The notes under the pieces are model-generated. The model had not been told where the DNA came from. It made no database searches and saw only the letters and a list, made by a program, of their open reading frames with translations. From an uncultured Pseudomonadota bacterium (GTDB taxonomy: Bacteria > Pseudomonadota > Alphaproteobacteria > Rs-D84), in NCBI GenBank assembly GCA_900321105.1, contig OOHL01000006.1:1-40417 (forward strand): 40,417 nt of DNA, read 5' to 3'. A program made the position numbers and the translations under genes. Shown here piece after piece: positions 15,856 through 22,943 of this stretch; within the stretch, counting starts at the first letter, position 1, and each line of letters opens with the position of its first letter.

Positions 15856-16386
15856 TTATTTTGCGGCCTTGCGTTGTGCCTTTTCAACCGCTTCATGCAA
15901 AGCAGATTCAGAAACCAAACCCAACACAATCGGGCTTTGAATTTGAATCGCTGAATAAGATTTATGTGTTTTTTCACGAATAGATTTCACAGTTGGATTT
16001 GTGCTGCGCATTAGGCGTGCAATTTGTCCATCTGTTAAATCAGGATAGTTTTTTAAAATCCATAAAACACCACCCAAACGGTTTTGACGATGTAATTTTG
16101 GTGTGTATCCAACGCCTTTTTTGTTTTGTTTCTTTTGCGCTTCAACAATTTCTTCACGCAAAGTTAAACGTGCATCAGGATCCGCTTCGCATCTTTCGAT
16201 ATCTTCGCGTGTGACCTGGCCGTTAATAATTGGGTTTAAACCTTGCATTTTATTAGATTCTGCATCGGCAATATTTTTAACTTCCAATTCGTGCAAACCG
16301 CAGAATTCGCCGATTTGTTCGAATGTCAAAGCTGTGTTTTCTATCAACCAAAGTGCGGTAGATTTAGGCATATATGGATAATTCAT
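15856..16386 (-). CDS. trcR: Cell cycle transcriptional regulator TrcR (DUF1013)
   Basis: The 176-residue protein matches the DUF1013 family, which is restricted to alphaproteobacteria and named TrcR. Typical segments are the N-terminal PYMPKSTALWLIENTALTFEQ, FCGLHELEVKNIADAE, and the later TPKLHRQNRLGGVLWILKNYP followed by a helix-turn-helix-like LTDGQIARLMRSTNPTVKSI. The ATG follows AAAGGGAA. It lies between cysS and rpoD on the same strand. The regulatory target is not visible from sequence. The family assignment is by recognition of these motifs. Confidence 0.9.
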   Translation of the reverse strand: MNYPYMPKSTALWLIENTALTFEQIGEFCGLHELEVKNIADAESNKMQGLNPIINGQVTREDIERCEADPDARLTLREEIVEAQKKQNKKGVGYTPKLHRQNRLGGVLWILKNYPDLTDGQIARLMRSTNPTVKSIREKTHKSYSAIQIQSPIVLGLVSESALHEAVEKAQRKAAK

Positions 16387-16462
16387 GGATTTTCCCTTTG
16401 TTAAGACGCGTTCTAATATAGCACAAAATGCGCTATATTCAAGCAGTTTTTTTAAAAAATTT

Positions 16463-17896
16463 TTATAAATCTATATCCCATGTTGTCCCATCAGGAGCAT
16501 CTTTTAAAACTATACCGTTTTTCAGCAATTTTGCGCGGATTTCGTCGGCTGTCACCCAATCTTTATTTTGTTTGGCTGTTGCACGTTCGGCTATAGACTT
16601 TTCAATATCTTGTTCTGTTATCCCGTTTTGATGCAAAGTATTTGTTTTAATCTTGTTAATATAATCTTCTGGATTTTGTTGTAATATATTTAAGACACCA
16701 AACAATTCTTTGATTTTTGCGGATATTTTTTGCAAATCGTATTCAGTTGTTTTCTTTGCAAGTTCCGAATTGATAAAATTAAACCAACCAAAGGCAGATG
16801 CAATGACTTCCAAGGTATTAAAGTTATCATTCATCGCCTTTTCAAATTCAACAACAATTTCTTGGATTTTTGCGTCTGTTTTGACAGAGTCTGCATTTGA
16901 AAAATCACGATTTTTCAATGCAGCAAACACAGAATACATTTTGTAAACATGTTTCAAAGATTCTGGCAACAAGGCATCTGTGATATCAATGTCTGCGGAA
17001 TAAGTATTTCGCAACAAAGCAAATCTTATTGTATCGGCATCGTATTTTGCCAAAACATCTTTCAAAAGTATGCCATTATTCAAAGATTTACTCATCTTTT
17101 GACCGTTAACTTTGACCAGGCCGCAATGAATCCAATATTTTGCAAATTGTTTTCCGGTCAAAGCTTCTGATTGTGCAATTTCATTTTCATGATGTGGAAA
17201 AACCAAATCACGTCCCCCGCCATGAATATCTATCTGTTCGCCAAGGTATTTAAGATTCATAGCACTGCATTCAATATGCCAACCCGGGCGTCCCATTCCC
17301 CATGGTGATTTCCATGCGATTTCACCAGGTTTTGCGGATTTCCAAAGTGCAAAATCCAAATCATTTAATTTACCCGGTTCAACGTCTTTTCTGACCCCTG
17401 TATCATTTTTATCTGTTTGAATATGTGATAATTTCCCATATTCAGCAAAACTGTTTAAACGGAAATATACATCGCCGAATTCGGAAACATAAGCATGCCC
17501 AGAATCTATCAATTTTTGAACAAAGTTGATTATATCATCAATGCATTGTGTTGCGCGTGCCATAATTGATGGGTGTGCATTACCTAAATCATCCATTTCT
17601 TTGTCAGTTTGTGCCATATATTTTTCGGCAAAATCTATAGGGTTTTCACCGGTTTTAGCGGCATTATTTATAATTTTATCGTCTACATCAGTATAATTAC
17701 GAACGTATTTAACATCGTAACCCAAATAACGCAAATAACGTGTTATCACATCAAAAACAACAGATTGATAAGCATGTCCAATATGCGCATCACCAGACAC
17801 CGTTATACCACAGGCATACATTTTGACTATTCCTGGTGTCAAAGGCACGAATTCTTCTTTTGTCCTGGTTAATACATTATAAACTTTTAACGACAT
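16463..17896 (-). CDS. cysS: Cysteinyl-tRNA synthetase
   Basis: CysRS charges tRNA-Cys. The 477-residue protein has the N-terminal Rossmann fold with zinc ligand Cys29 (YACGITVSGDAHIGHA; HIGH at 38-41), WHIECSAM and HGGGRDLVFPHHENE around 205-245 with the further zinc ligands, and KMSKSLNN near 267. The C-terminal helical and anticodon-binding parts are present, ending in DAPDGTTWDIDL. The length is normal. It has an AAGGAA ribosome-binding site. Confidence 0.97.
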   Translation of the reverse strand: MSLKVYNVLTRTKEEFVPLTPGIVKMYACGITVSGDAHIGHAYQSVVFDVITRYLRYLGYDVKYVRNYTDVDDKIINNAAKTGENPIDFAEKYMAQTDKEMDDLGNAHPSIMARATQCIDDIINFVQKLIDSGHAYVSEFGDVYFRLNSFAEYGKLSHIQTDKNDTGVRKDVEPGKLNDLDFALWKSAKPGEIAWKSPWGMGRPGWHIECSAMNLKYLGEQIDIHGGGRDLVFPHHENEIAQSEALTGKQFAKYWIHCGLVKVNGQKMSKSLNNGILLKDVLAKYDADTIRFALLRNTYSADIDITDALLPESLKHVYKMYSVFAALKNRDFSNADSVKTDAKIQEIVVEFEKAMNDNFNTLEVIASAFGWFNFINSELAKKTTEYDLQKISAKIKELFGVLNILQQNPEDYINKIKTNTLHQNGITEQDIEKSIAERATAKQNKDWVTADEIRAKLLKNGIVLKDAPDGTTWDIDL

Positions 17897-18053
17897 ATTT
17901 TTTCCTTTTTATTTTCTGGAATAATAGTAAATCAAGATGAATAATGCAAACAATATGTTTGCCATAAAACAATCAGCGACAACAGTAAAAATTGATAAAT
18001 AAAATTGTCATAGGCTTATTATGCCAAATTTTTAATTAACAGTCAAAACAAAT

Positions 18054-18788
18054 CTAAGATTCGTATTCGCGCCCCAGGTTTTGCAGAATGTTTGCAATTT
18101 CACCAAAAGCTGTCTGTGTTCCCGGTTTCCATCCCTCGATAATTTTGATGGTATTTACAACACTGTCCATTTCTTCATCAGACAAATCAGATATTTTGCG
18201 CGTTGGGTTAACCCCGGTCATATTAAAAAGATGTTTTTGATAAAGAATTGGGTCATTATTATCACAAAATGGTGCATATTTATGCAATGCCGCAGCAATA
18301 GACATATTTGAATAAGTTTCTGTTTTTAATAATTCACGCAACGCAATCATGCCTGTTTCTTCATTTGGAAATACCGCAAATCCACCAGCATCGCCACATG
18401 CACCCATTTTGCGTGCAAAAGGTCCGGGACGTAATGCACCAGGGTTTTGATTACGCCATGTTCGCGAACCAGAAACACGAATAAATCCAGAACCATCAGG
18501 ACGTATGTATTTAACATTTTTACCTTCAAACGATTGTATTTCAAAATGAATATCTGATTTTTTATAACCAAGTTCTTGATTTATACTATCCTTTATCAAT
18601 AAATTTTTCGTGTAATGATTTGAAAGGTTTTTATCAAAAACCAGCGGTTCTACCATGTATTTAGAAATTTCAATATTGAATTCGATTTTGTTAAATTCAT
18701 GCAAATTCTGTTTCGTACTATGAACACCCTTTGCAAAGAAAGGTAAACCAATCAACATATAGGTATAAAATATTTTCTTGTATTTCAT
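18054..18788 (-). CDS. Secreted lysozyme-like (muramidase-type) protein, tentative
   Basis: The product has 244 residues, with a signal peptide (MKYKKIFYTYMLIGLPFFAKG). The C-terminal 150 residues contain WRNQNPGALRPG, GGFAVFPNEETGMIAL and ALHKYAPFCDNNDP followed by YQKHL, a pattern like the RNNNPGN...AVF...G..A...Y.P..DND found in phage and type-secretion-associated lysozyme-like proteins. The substrate is not shown. The start is ambiguous: ATG 18794 or the second ATG at 18788, which has CCAGG at a better distance. A promoter-like TTGACT-n17-TAAATT lies just upstream. It is not obviously part of a prophage. Confidence 0.65.
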   Translation of the reverse strand: MKYKKIFYTYMLIGLPFFAKGVHSTKQNLHEFNKIEFNIEISKYMVEPLVFDKNLSNHYTKNLLIKDSINQELGYKKSDIHFEIQSFEGKNVKYIRPDGSGFIRVSGSRTWRNQNPGALRPGPFARKMGACGDAGGFAVFPNEETGMIALRELLKTETYSNMSIAAALHKYAPFCDNNDPILYQKHLFNMTGVNPTRKISDLSDEEMDSVVNTIKIIEGWKPGTQTAFGEIANILQNLGREYES

Positions 18789-18845
18789 TGTCATAGCCTG
18801 GCAAATTTAAAGGACAAAATGCTAAAAGTCAAACAAAAATGAATA

Positions 18846-18900
18846 AAAAATAAAATCGGCAAAAGCCGATTTGATTTTTATGGCGGAGCGTGTAGGATTT
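18846..18900 (-). repeat. Downstream copy of tRNA-Ser 3' end plus terminator
   Basis: These 55 bp are identical to 19019-19073. They hold the last 20 nt of the tRNA-Ser gene (18881-18900) followed, in the minus direction, by the terminator hairpin AATCGGC-TTTT-GCCGATT. The rest of the tRNA is absent. Confidence 0.85.
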
Positions 18901-19018
18901 CCCTTGTTTTACTTCGGGTATATTCGTAAGGCATTTGTTGCATTTTATTTACAAATGCCTACTCATATTGAACCTATACAACTGTGTTGTGTTGGATTCA
19001 AACCAATCGACACACGAT
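18901..19018. other. 118-bp spacer between tRNA-Ser tail repeats
   Basis: The spacer contains a 9-bp inverted repeat (GGCATTTGT with ACAAATGCC around 18932-18961) and, on the minus strand, a T-arm-like TTGG-TTTGAAT-CCAA near 18992-19006. The accDA frame ends here at 18963. It may be a remnant of a small element or of a decayed tRNA gene. Confidence 0.4.
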
Positions 19019-20879
19019 AAAAATAAAATCGGCAAAAGCCGATTTGATTTTTATGGCGGAGCGTGTAGGATTTGAACCTACGGACCGCGTTACCACGGTC
19101 ACGGATTAGCAATCCGCTGCATTTACCCCTCTGCCAACGCTCCGGTTGTTTTTCTTCGGCTATGTGTCCAGGTTGAAATATTTCAACATCGCGTGTCATT
19201 GCAAAGAACTTTTTTGCGCGTTCTGCAACTAATTCATCAACAGGGATATCTTTCAATTCGTTCAATGCATCCGCGACTGATTTTGCCAACAATTCCATCG
19301 TCGTTTGCCAATCTTTGTGTGCCCCGCCCGATGGTTCGTTTATGATTTTATCAATCACATTTAATGATGCCATATCGCGTGCAGTTAATTTAAGTGCCGT
19401 TGCAGCCTGGGCTTTGAATTTGTTGTCTTTCCATAAAATACTTGCACAAGATTCAGGCGCAATAACCGAATAAATCGCATTTTCTAACATCATTACACAA
19501 TCACCCGTACCAATTGCAATTGCACCGCCAGAACCACCTTCGCCGACATTAACGGCCACATAAGGTGTTTTAACTTTCAATCCCATTGCAATTGTTGAAG
19601 CAACAGCCTGAGATTGACCGCGTTCTTCGGCGGCACCGCCTGCAAATGCGCCAGCCGTATCAAACAAAGATACTATCGGCAAATCGAATTTTTCAGCCAA
19701 TTTCATCAAACGTTGCGCCTTGCGATAGCCTTCTGGATTAGGCATACCAAATCTGTGTTGTTGACGCGTTTCGATTGTTCGACCTTTTTCTTGCCCGATG
19801 ATTACAGATGGAATACCGTACCAATACCCTATACCACCACCCATTGCAGCATCTTCACCAAAACATCTGTCGCCTGCAAGATATGTCCATTTATCAACAA
19901 TTCCATTCACATAATCAAGAAAGTGGGGTCTGTTTTCATTTCGCGCCAATAAAACCCTGTCATATTCTGGGGTTTTGCCTACATCGCGTGATTTCTTTGG
20001 GGTATCAAACTTAGGTGTTTTTACATCGATAACCTTTGGTTCGGCATCTTGTTTTGTTAACACAGTCAATACGCGTTCCAAGGTTTCTTTTAATTCAGAA
20101 CGATTAACCACAATATCAACCATACCATGATCATACAAATAATCAGCCGTTTGGAAATTAGATGGCAATTTTTCATGAATATTTTGTTCAATAACACGAC
20201 GCCCCGCAAATCCAATGCGCGCGCCTTTTTCCGCAATATGTATATCACCCAACATTGCAAACGAAGCAGTCACGCCACCAAAGGTCGGATCAGTCAGAAT
20301 CACAATATAAGGCAATTTATTTTCATGCAACTTATTTACCGCAGCTGTTGTACGGGCCATTTGCATTAATGACAAAATATTTTCTTGCATACGGGCACCG
20401 CCACTGCAAGTGACCATAACAAAAGGATTTTTTAATTCAATCGCATGTTCAATACTTGCAATAATAGCATCCCCGGCTGCGCGCCCCATAGACCCCATCA
20501 TAAAATCACCGTTCATCACACAAACGGTTGAATCAATGCCGCCTATTTTACCATCAGCAGCAGATATAGAATCATTTGTTCCGGTGTCTTCACGTGCTTC
20601 TTTTAATCTTTCTTTGTATGTAATTCTGTCTGCAAAGTTTAATGGGTCATCACTGACAATTGGTAAATCTAATTTCTGCCAATTTATATCATCAAACAGC
20701 AAATCAAATCTTTGTTTCGGGTTCATTATAAATGCACGTCCACAACGCGGACACACATAATGATTATTTTTATAATCTTTATAGAAAACCAATCGACCAC
20801 AGGCTTCGCATTTAATCCACATCAATCTGCGAACACGTTCATATCTGTCGCGGTTATGGTTTGTAATTCCTTTTGACAT
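18963..20879 (-). CDS. accDA: Fused acetyl-CoA carboxylase carboxyltransferase beta-alpha (AccD-AccA)
   Basis: AccD and AccA together form the carboxyltransferase that makes malonyl-CoA for fatty acid synthesis. Residues about 1-285 are AccD: zinc ribbon C24/C27/C43/C46, then VMVTCSGGARMQENIL and a crotonase-type core. Residues about 305-575 are AccA: DRCFGEDAAMGGGIGYW, GFPN-like GMPNPEGYRKAQRLM, LFDTAGAFAGGAAEERGQ and NVGEGGSGGAIAIG. AccA should end near AKKFFAMTR. Here no stop occurs; the frame continues through the full tRNA-Ser(GCT) and its terminator to a TGA at 18963, adding about 60 codons of non-protein-like sequence from the tRNA start onward. The start is 3 nt after the ihfB stop. 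Confidence 0.9.
   Translation of the reverse strand: MSKGITNHNRDRYERVRRLMWIKCEACGRLVFYKDYKNNHYVCPRCGRAFIMNPKQRFDLLFDDINWQKLDLPIVSDDPLNFADRITYKERLKEAREDTGTNDSISAADGKIGGIDSTVCVMNGDFMMGSMGRAAGDAIIASIEHAIELKNPFVMVTCSGGARMQENILSLMQMARTTAAVNKLHENKLPYIVILTDPTFGGVTASFAMLGDIHIAEKGARIGFAGRRVIEQNIHEKLPSNFQTADYLYDHGMVDIVVNRSELKETLERVLTVLTKQDAEPKVIDVKTPKFDTPKKSRDVGKTPEYDRVLLARNENRPHFLDYVNGIVDKWTYLAGDRCFGEDAAMGGGIGYWYGIPSVIIGQEKGRTIETRQQHRFGMPNPEGYRKAQRLMKLAEKFDLPIVSLFDTAGAFAGGAAEERGQSQAVASTIAMGLKVKTPYVAVNVGEGGSGGAIAIGTGDCVMMLENAIYSVIAPESCASILWKDNKFKAQAATALKLTARDMASLNVIDKIINEPSGGAHKDWQTTMELLAKSVADALNELKDIPVDELVAERAKKFFAMTRDVEIFQPGHIAEEKQPERWQRGKCSGLLIRDRGNAVRRFKSYTLRHKNQIGFCRFYFYRVSIGLNPTQHSCIGSI
19019..19073 (-). 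repeat. Upstream copy of tRNA-Ser 3' end plus terminator (intact gene)
   Basis: This is identical to 18846-18900 over 55 bp. This copy belongs to the intact tRNA-Ser(GCT) and carries its terminator (hairpin around 19028-19048 followed, on the minus strand, by TTTATTTTT). Confidence 0.85.
19054..19143 (-). tRNA. tRNA-Ser (anticodon GCT)
   Basis: This is a 90-nt cloverleaf on the minus strand: acceptor GGAGCGT pairs with ACGCTCC, discriminator G, encoded CCA. The anticodon arm is GCGGA-TTGCTAA-TCCGT, giving anticodon GCT (reads AGC/AGT). The long variable arm is typical of tRNA-Ser and the T-loop is TTCAAAT. It overlaps the 3' part of the accDA reading frame on the same strand. Confidence 0.95.
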
Positions 20880-20882
20880 AAT

Positions 20883-21161
20883 TTATCCATTCATCTTTTT
20901 AGTTAATTCGCGGCTTGGTTTAAATAAAATAGTTTTATTAGCATCCAAATGTATTATTTCACCCGTACTTGGGTTATAGCCGTTTTTAGTAGCACGTTGA
21001 CGCGGCTGAAAAGTTCCAAATCCGCGTATTTCAATTCTGTCATCATTTGCAACGGCAGATTTCATTTCATTCATAACACAATCCAATATAGCCATTGCAT
21101 CACTGGTTCGCATATTCTTGAATTGAACTTGCAAAGTTCTGATAACATCCGAACGTTTCAT
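20883..21161 (-). CDS. ihfB: Integration host factor beta-like HU/IHF DNA-bending protein
   Basis: The 92-residue protein is of the HU/IHF family: N-terminal helices, then the beta-arm region IEIRGFGTFQPRQRATKNGYNPSTGEII (about 43-70), including the DNA-intercalating GYNPSTGE proline, and the C-terminal FKPSRELTKKMN. The RGFGTF phrase and length favour IhfB over HU, but the subunit assignment is by resemblance. AAAGGA precedes the ATG. It forms a two-gene unit with accDA. Confidence 0.85.
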   Translation of the reverse strand: MKRSDVIRTLQVQFKNMRTSDAMAILDCVMNEMKSAVANDDRIEIRGFGTFQPRQRATKNGYNPSTGEIIHLDANKTILFKPSRELTKKMNG

Positions 21162-21314
21162 AGTAAATTATCCTTTTATTCTTTATGTCACTTATTATGA
21201 TAGCATATTTTAGAAAAAATAAAGCAAATTATTCATTATCAAAAATTAAGAAAAGCGTCTTATACAAAATTCCGCAGAATACTGGTAAAATTTTAAGTAT
21301 CAAAGGAAGAAAAA

Positions 21315-22040
21315 ATGCACGAAGAAACACTTAATTTTTGTAATAATTTACCATTGATTGGCGATATGGCACCAAAATTTAGTGCAAACACCACCAATGG
21401 TCCGATAAATTTTCCAGAAGATTATCGCGGTCATTGGGTTATATTGTTTTCGCATCCGATGGATTTTACGCCTGTTTGTACGACTGAATTTTTATCGTTT
21501 CAATCTATGATACACGAATTTCAAGAACTGGATGCAGAAATTATCGGATTATCTGTTGGGGCAATATCTTCGCATTTGGCCTGGTTTCGGTCCATTCACG
21601 ATGAAATAAATTTCAATGATTGGAAAAATGTAGATATAACATTTCCTGTTATTGCAGACATCGATTTACACGTTGCGAAATTATACGGTATGATTCATCC
21701 GAATACTTCGGACACAAAAACAGTCCGTGCGGTTTTTATAATTGATCCGCGTGGAATTATTCGAACAATTTTGTATTATCCACAAACCACAGGCCGCAAT
21801 TTAATTGAAATCAAACGCATTTTAATTGCCTTGCAAACAACAGATTCTTTTGGTGTGTCAACACCTGCGGATTGGATACCAGGAAACCCAGTTATTGAAC
21901 CAGCGCCACAAAACATATCAGAAATAAAAAAACGATTAAAAAACAAAGACAAAAACATTGATGTTCAATCTTGGTATCTGACTTTTCGTAAAATAGATGA
22001 AAAGAAAATTTACGATAAAATCAAAAAGAAAAAGAATTAA
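21315..22040 (+). CDS. 1-Cys peroxiredoxin (Prx6/AhpC-TSA family)
   Basis: This enzyme reduces hydroperoxides. The 241-residue protein has the peroxidatic PMDFTPVCTTEF (PxxxTxxC with Cys55), the DLHVAKLYGMI segment, the conserved FIIDPRGIIRTILYYP, and a Prx6-like C-terminal extension with STPADWIPGNPVI. No second cysteine is seen in the C-terminal arm (DVQSWYLTFRK), so it appears to be a 1-Cys type. The lysine-rich end is unusual. AAGGA precedes the ATG. The stop shares TTAA with the convergent alkyltransferase-like gene. Confidence 0.93.
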   Translation: MHEETLNFCNNLPLIGDMAPKFSANTTNGPINFPEDYRGHWVILFSHPMDFTPVCTTEFLSFQSMIHEFQELDAEIIGLSVGAISSHLAWFRSIHDEINFNDWKNVDITFPVIADIDLHVAKLYGMIHPNTSDTKTVRAVFIIDPRGIIRTILYYPQTTGRNLIEIKRILIALQTTDSFGVSTPADWIPGNPVIEPAPQNISEIKKRLKNKDKNIDVQSWYLTFRKIDEKKIYDKIKKKKN

Positions 22041-22384
22041 AACTTTAATGGCATATCGCGCAAATTCATCGGTGCCGCCATACTTTCAGGATGCCAACGA
22101 TATTTTTCCACATCAATTCGACCGTCCGCCGTAAAACCGACACCTTCGGATGCCAGCATATCGTGTTGCACCTTTTCCCATTGACCATCCCACAAGCGAC
22201 CATCTGCAAAAGTCACACGATGCCACGGGCGATTATCAGTTTCACAAACCGCACTCATCGCGAATCCAACAAATCGTGCCATACGCGGACGCCCCAGAAT
22301 TTTAGCGATATCACCATATGTCAAAACATATCCCGCTGGGATTCTTTCGACAATATCATAAACCTGCTGATTAAAACTTTTCAT
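22037..22384 (-). CDS. Alkyltransferase-like protein (ATL, MGMT family)
   Basis: The 115-residue protein is an O6-methylguanine-DNA methyltransferase homologue: VERIPAGYVLTYGDIAKILG and RFVGFAMSA, then NRPWHRV, where Trp54 replaces the alkyl-accepting cysteine of PCHRV. This substitution is the hallmark of ATL proteins, which bind O6-alkylguanine and hand it to nucleotide excision repair. A longer frame begins at a TTG inside the promoter and is rejected. There is no Shine-Dalgarno sequence; a leaderless mRNA is likely. Confidence 0.92.
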   Translation of the reverse strand: MKSFNQQVYDIVERIPAGYVLTYGDIAKILGRPRMARFVGFAMSAVCETDNRPWHRVTFADGRLWDGQWEKVQHDMLASEGVGFTADGRIDVEKYRWHPESMAAPMNLRDMPLKF

Positions 22385-22390
22385 GGATTT

Positions 22391-22419
22391 ATTATAAAAC
22401 AATATCTGCAATTTGTCAC
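22391..22419 (-). promoter_or_regulatory. ATL gene promoter, leaderless type
   Basis: Minus strand GTGACA (22419-22414), 17-nt spacer, perfect TATAAT (22396-22391), then 6 nt to the ATG at 22384. Confidence 0.7.
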
Positions 22420-22474
22420 AAGAAATATTTGCTAAACCACAAAAAATGTTTTAGCATTTGAAAAAGGATGGCAA

Positions 22475-22657
22475 ATGCAAAAATTGGACGTCTCTCAAGT
22501 AATGAAACTATCTGATAAACTGGAACACGAGGTATGGATAGTGACATTAATACAATTGAATAACCACGACAAACTAGAAGAATTTTTAAAACTTATCAAT
22601 AAAACCAATTTATTAGATGAAGTGTTACAAAACACAAAAAAATCCAGGATCAGATAA
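22475..22657 (+). CDS. Possible small protein, unknown
   Basis: The 60-codon frame is preceded by AAAGGATGG seven or so bases before the ATG and by a promoter-like TTGCTA-n17-TAGCAT. The product is charged and helical (MKLSDKLEHEVW, KLEEFLKLINKTNLLDEVL), with no signal peptide or known motif. The frame is not the shadow of another gene, and the spacing signals support it, but coding status cannot be shown from one sequence. Confidence 0.45.
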   Translation: MQKLDVSQVMKLSDKLEHEVWIVTLIQLNNHDKLEEFLKLINKTNLLDEVLQNTKKSRIR

Positions 22658-22705
22658 AAGCATTTGATTTTTTATTCAAAACAAATATAATACCAACACG
22701 AAAAC

Positions 22706-22796
22706 GGAGATGTGGCAGAGCTGGTTGAATGCGCGCGACTCGAAATCGCGTATACAGGAAACTGTATCGGGGGTTCGAACCCCTCCATCTCCGCCA
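22706..22796 (+). tRNA. tRNA-Ser (anticodon CGA)
   Basis: This 91-nt cloverleaf has acceptor GGAGATG/CATCTCC, discriminator G and an encoded CCA. The anticodon arm CGCGA-CTCGAAA-TCGCG gives CGA (reads TCG). A long variable arm (TATACAGGAAACTGTATC) and the T-loop TTCGAAC are present. Confidence 0.96.
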
Positions 22797-22806
22797 TAAA
22801 TAAAAA

Positions 22807-22829
22807 GCGACCCTTGTGGTCGATTTTTT
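22807..22829 (+). terminator. Terminator of tRNA-Ser(CGA)
   Basis: CGACC and GGTCG form a short stem with a CTTGT-type loop, followed by T6. Confidence 0.75.
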
Positions 22830-22880
22830 ATTTATGTTGATTATTATACTTTGGGGCATTTTATTTATGTAAAAAAACAC

Positions 22881-22910
22881 TTGCGTTGGGGTGTCAATTT
22901 TTTCTAAGAT
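22881..22910 (+). promoter_or_regulatory. Promoter-like block of the 22944 surface protein
   Basis: TTGCGT (22881-22886), 18 nt, TAAGAT (22905-22910). A second possible -10 (TATAAA) lies 6 nt further on. The block ACTTGCGTT...TTTTCTA is shared, without gaps, with the region upstream of the giant gene at 35294. Confidence 0.5.
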
Positions 22911-22943
22911 AACATTATAAAAGGAAACGGAAGGGTCACAAAA

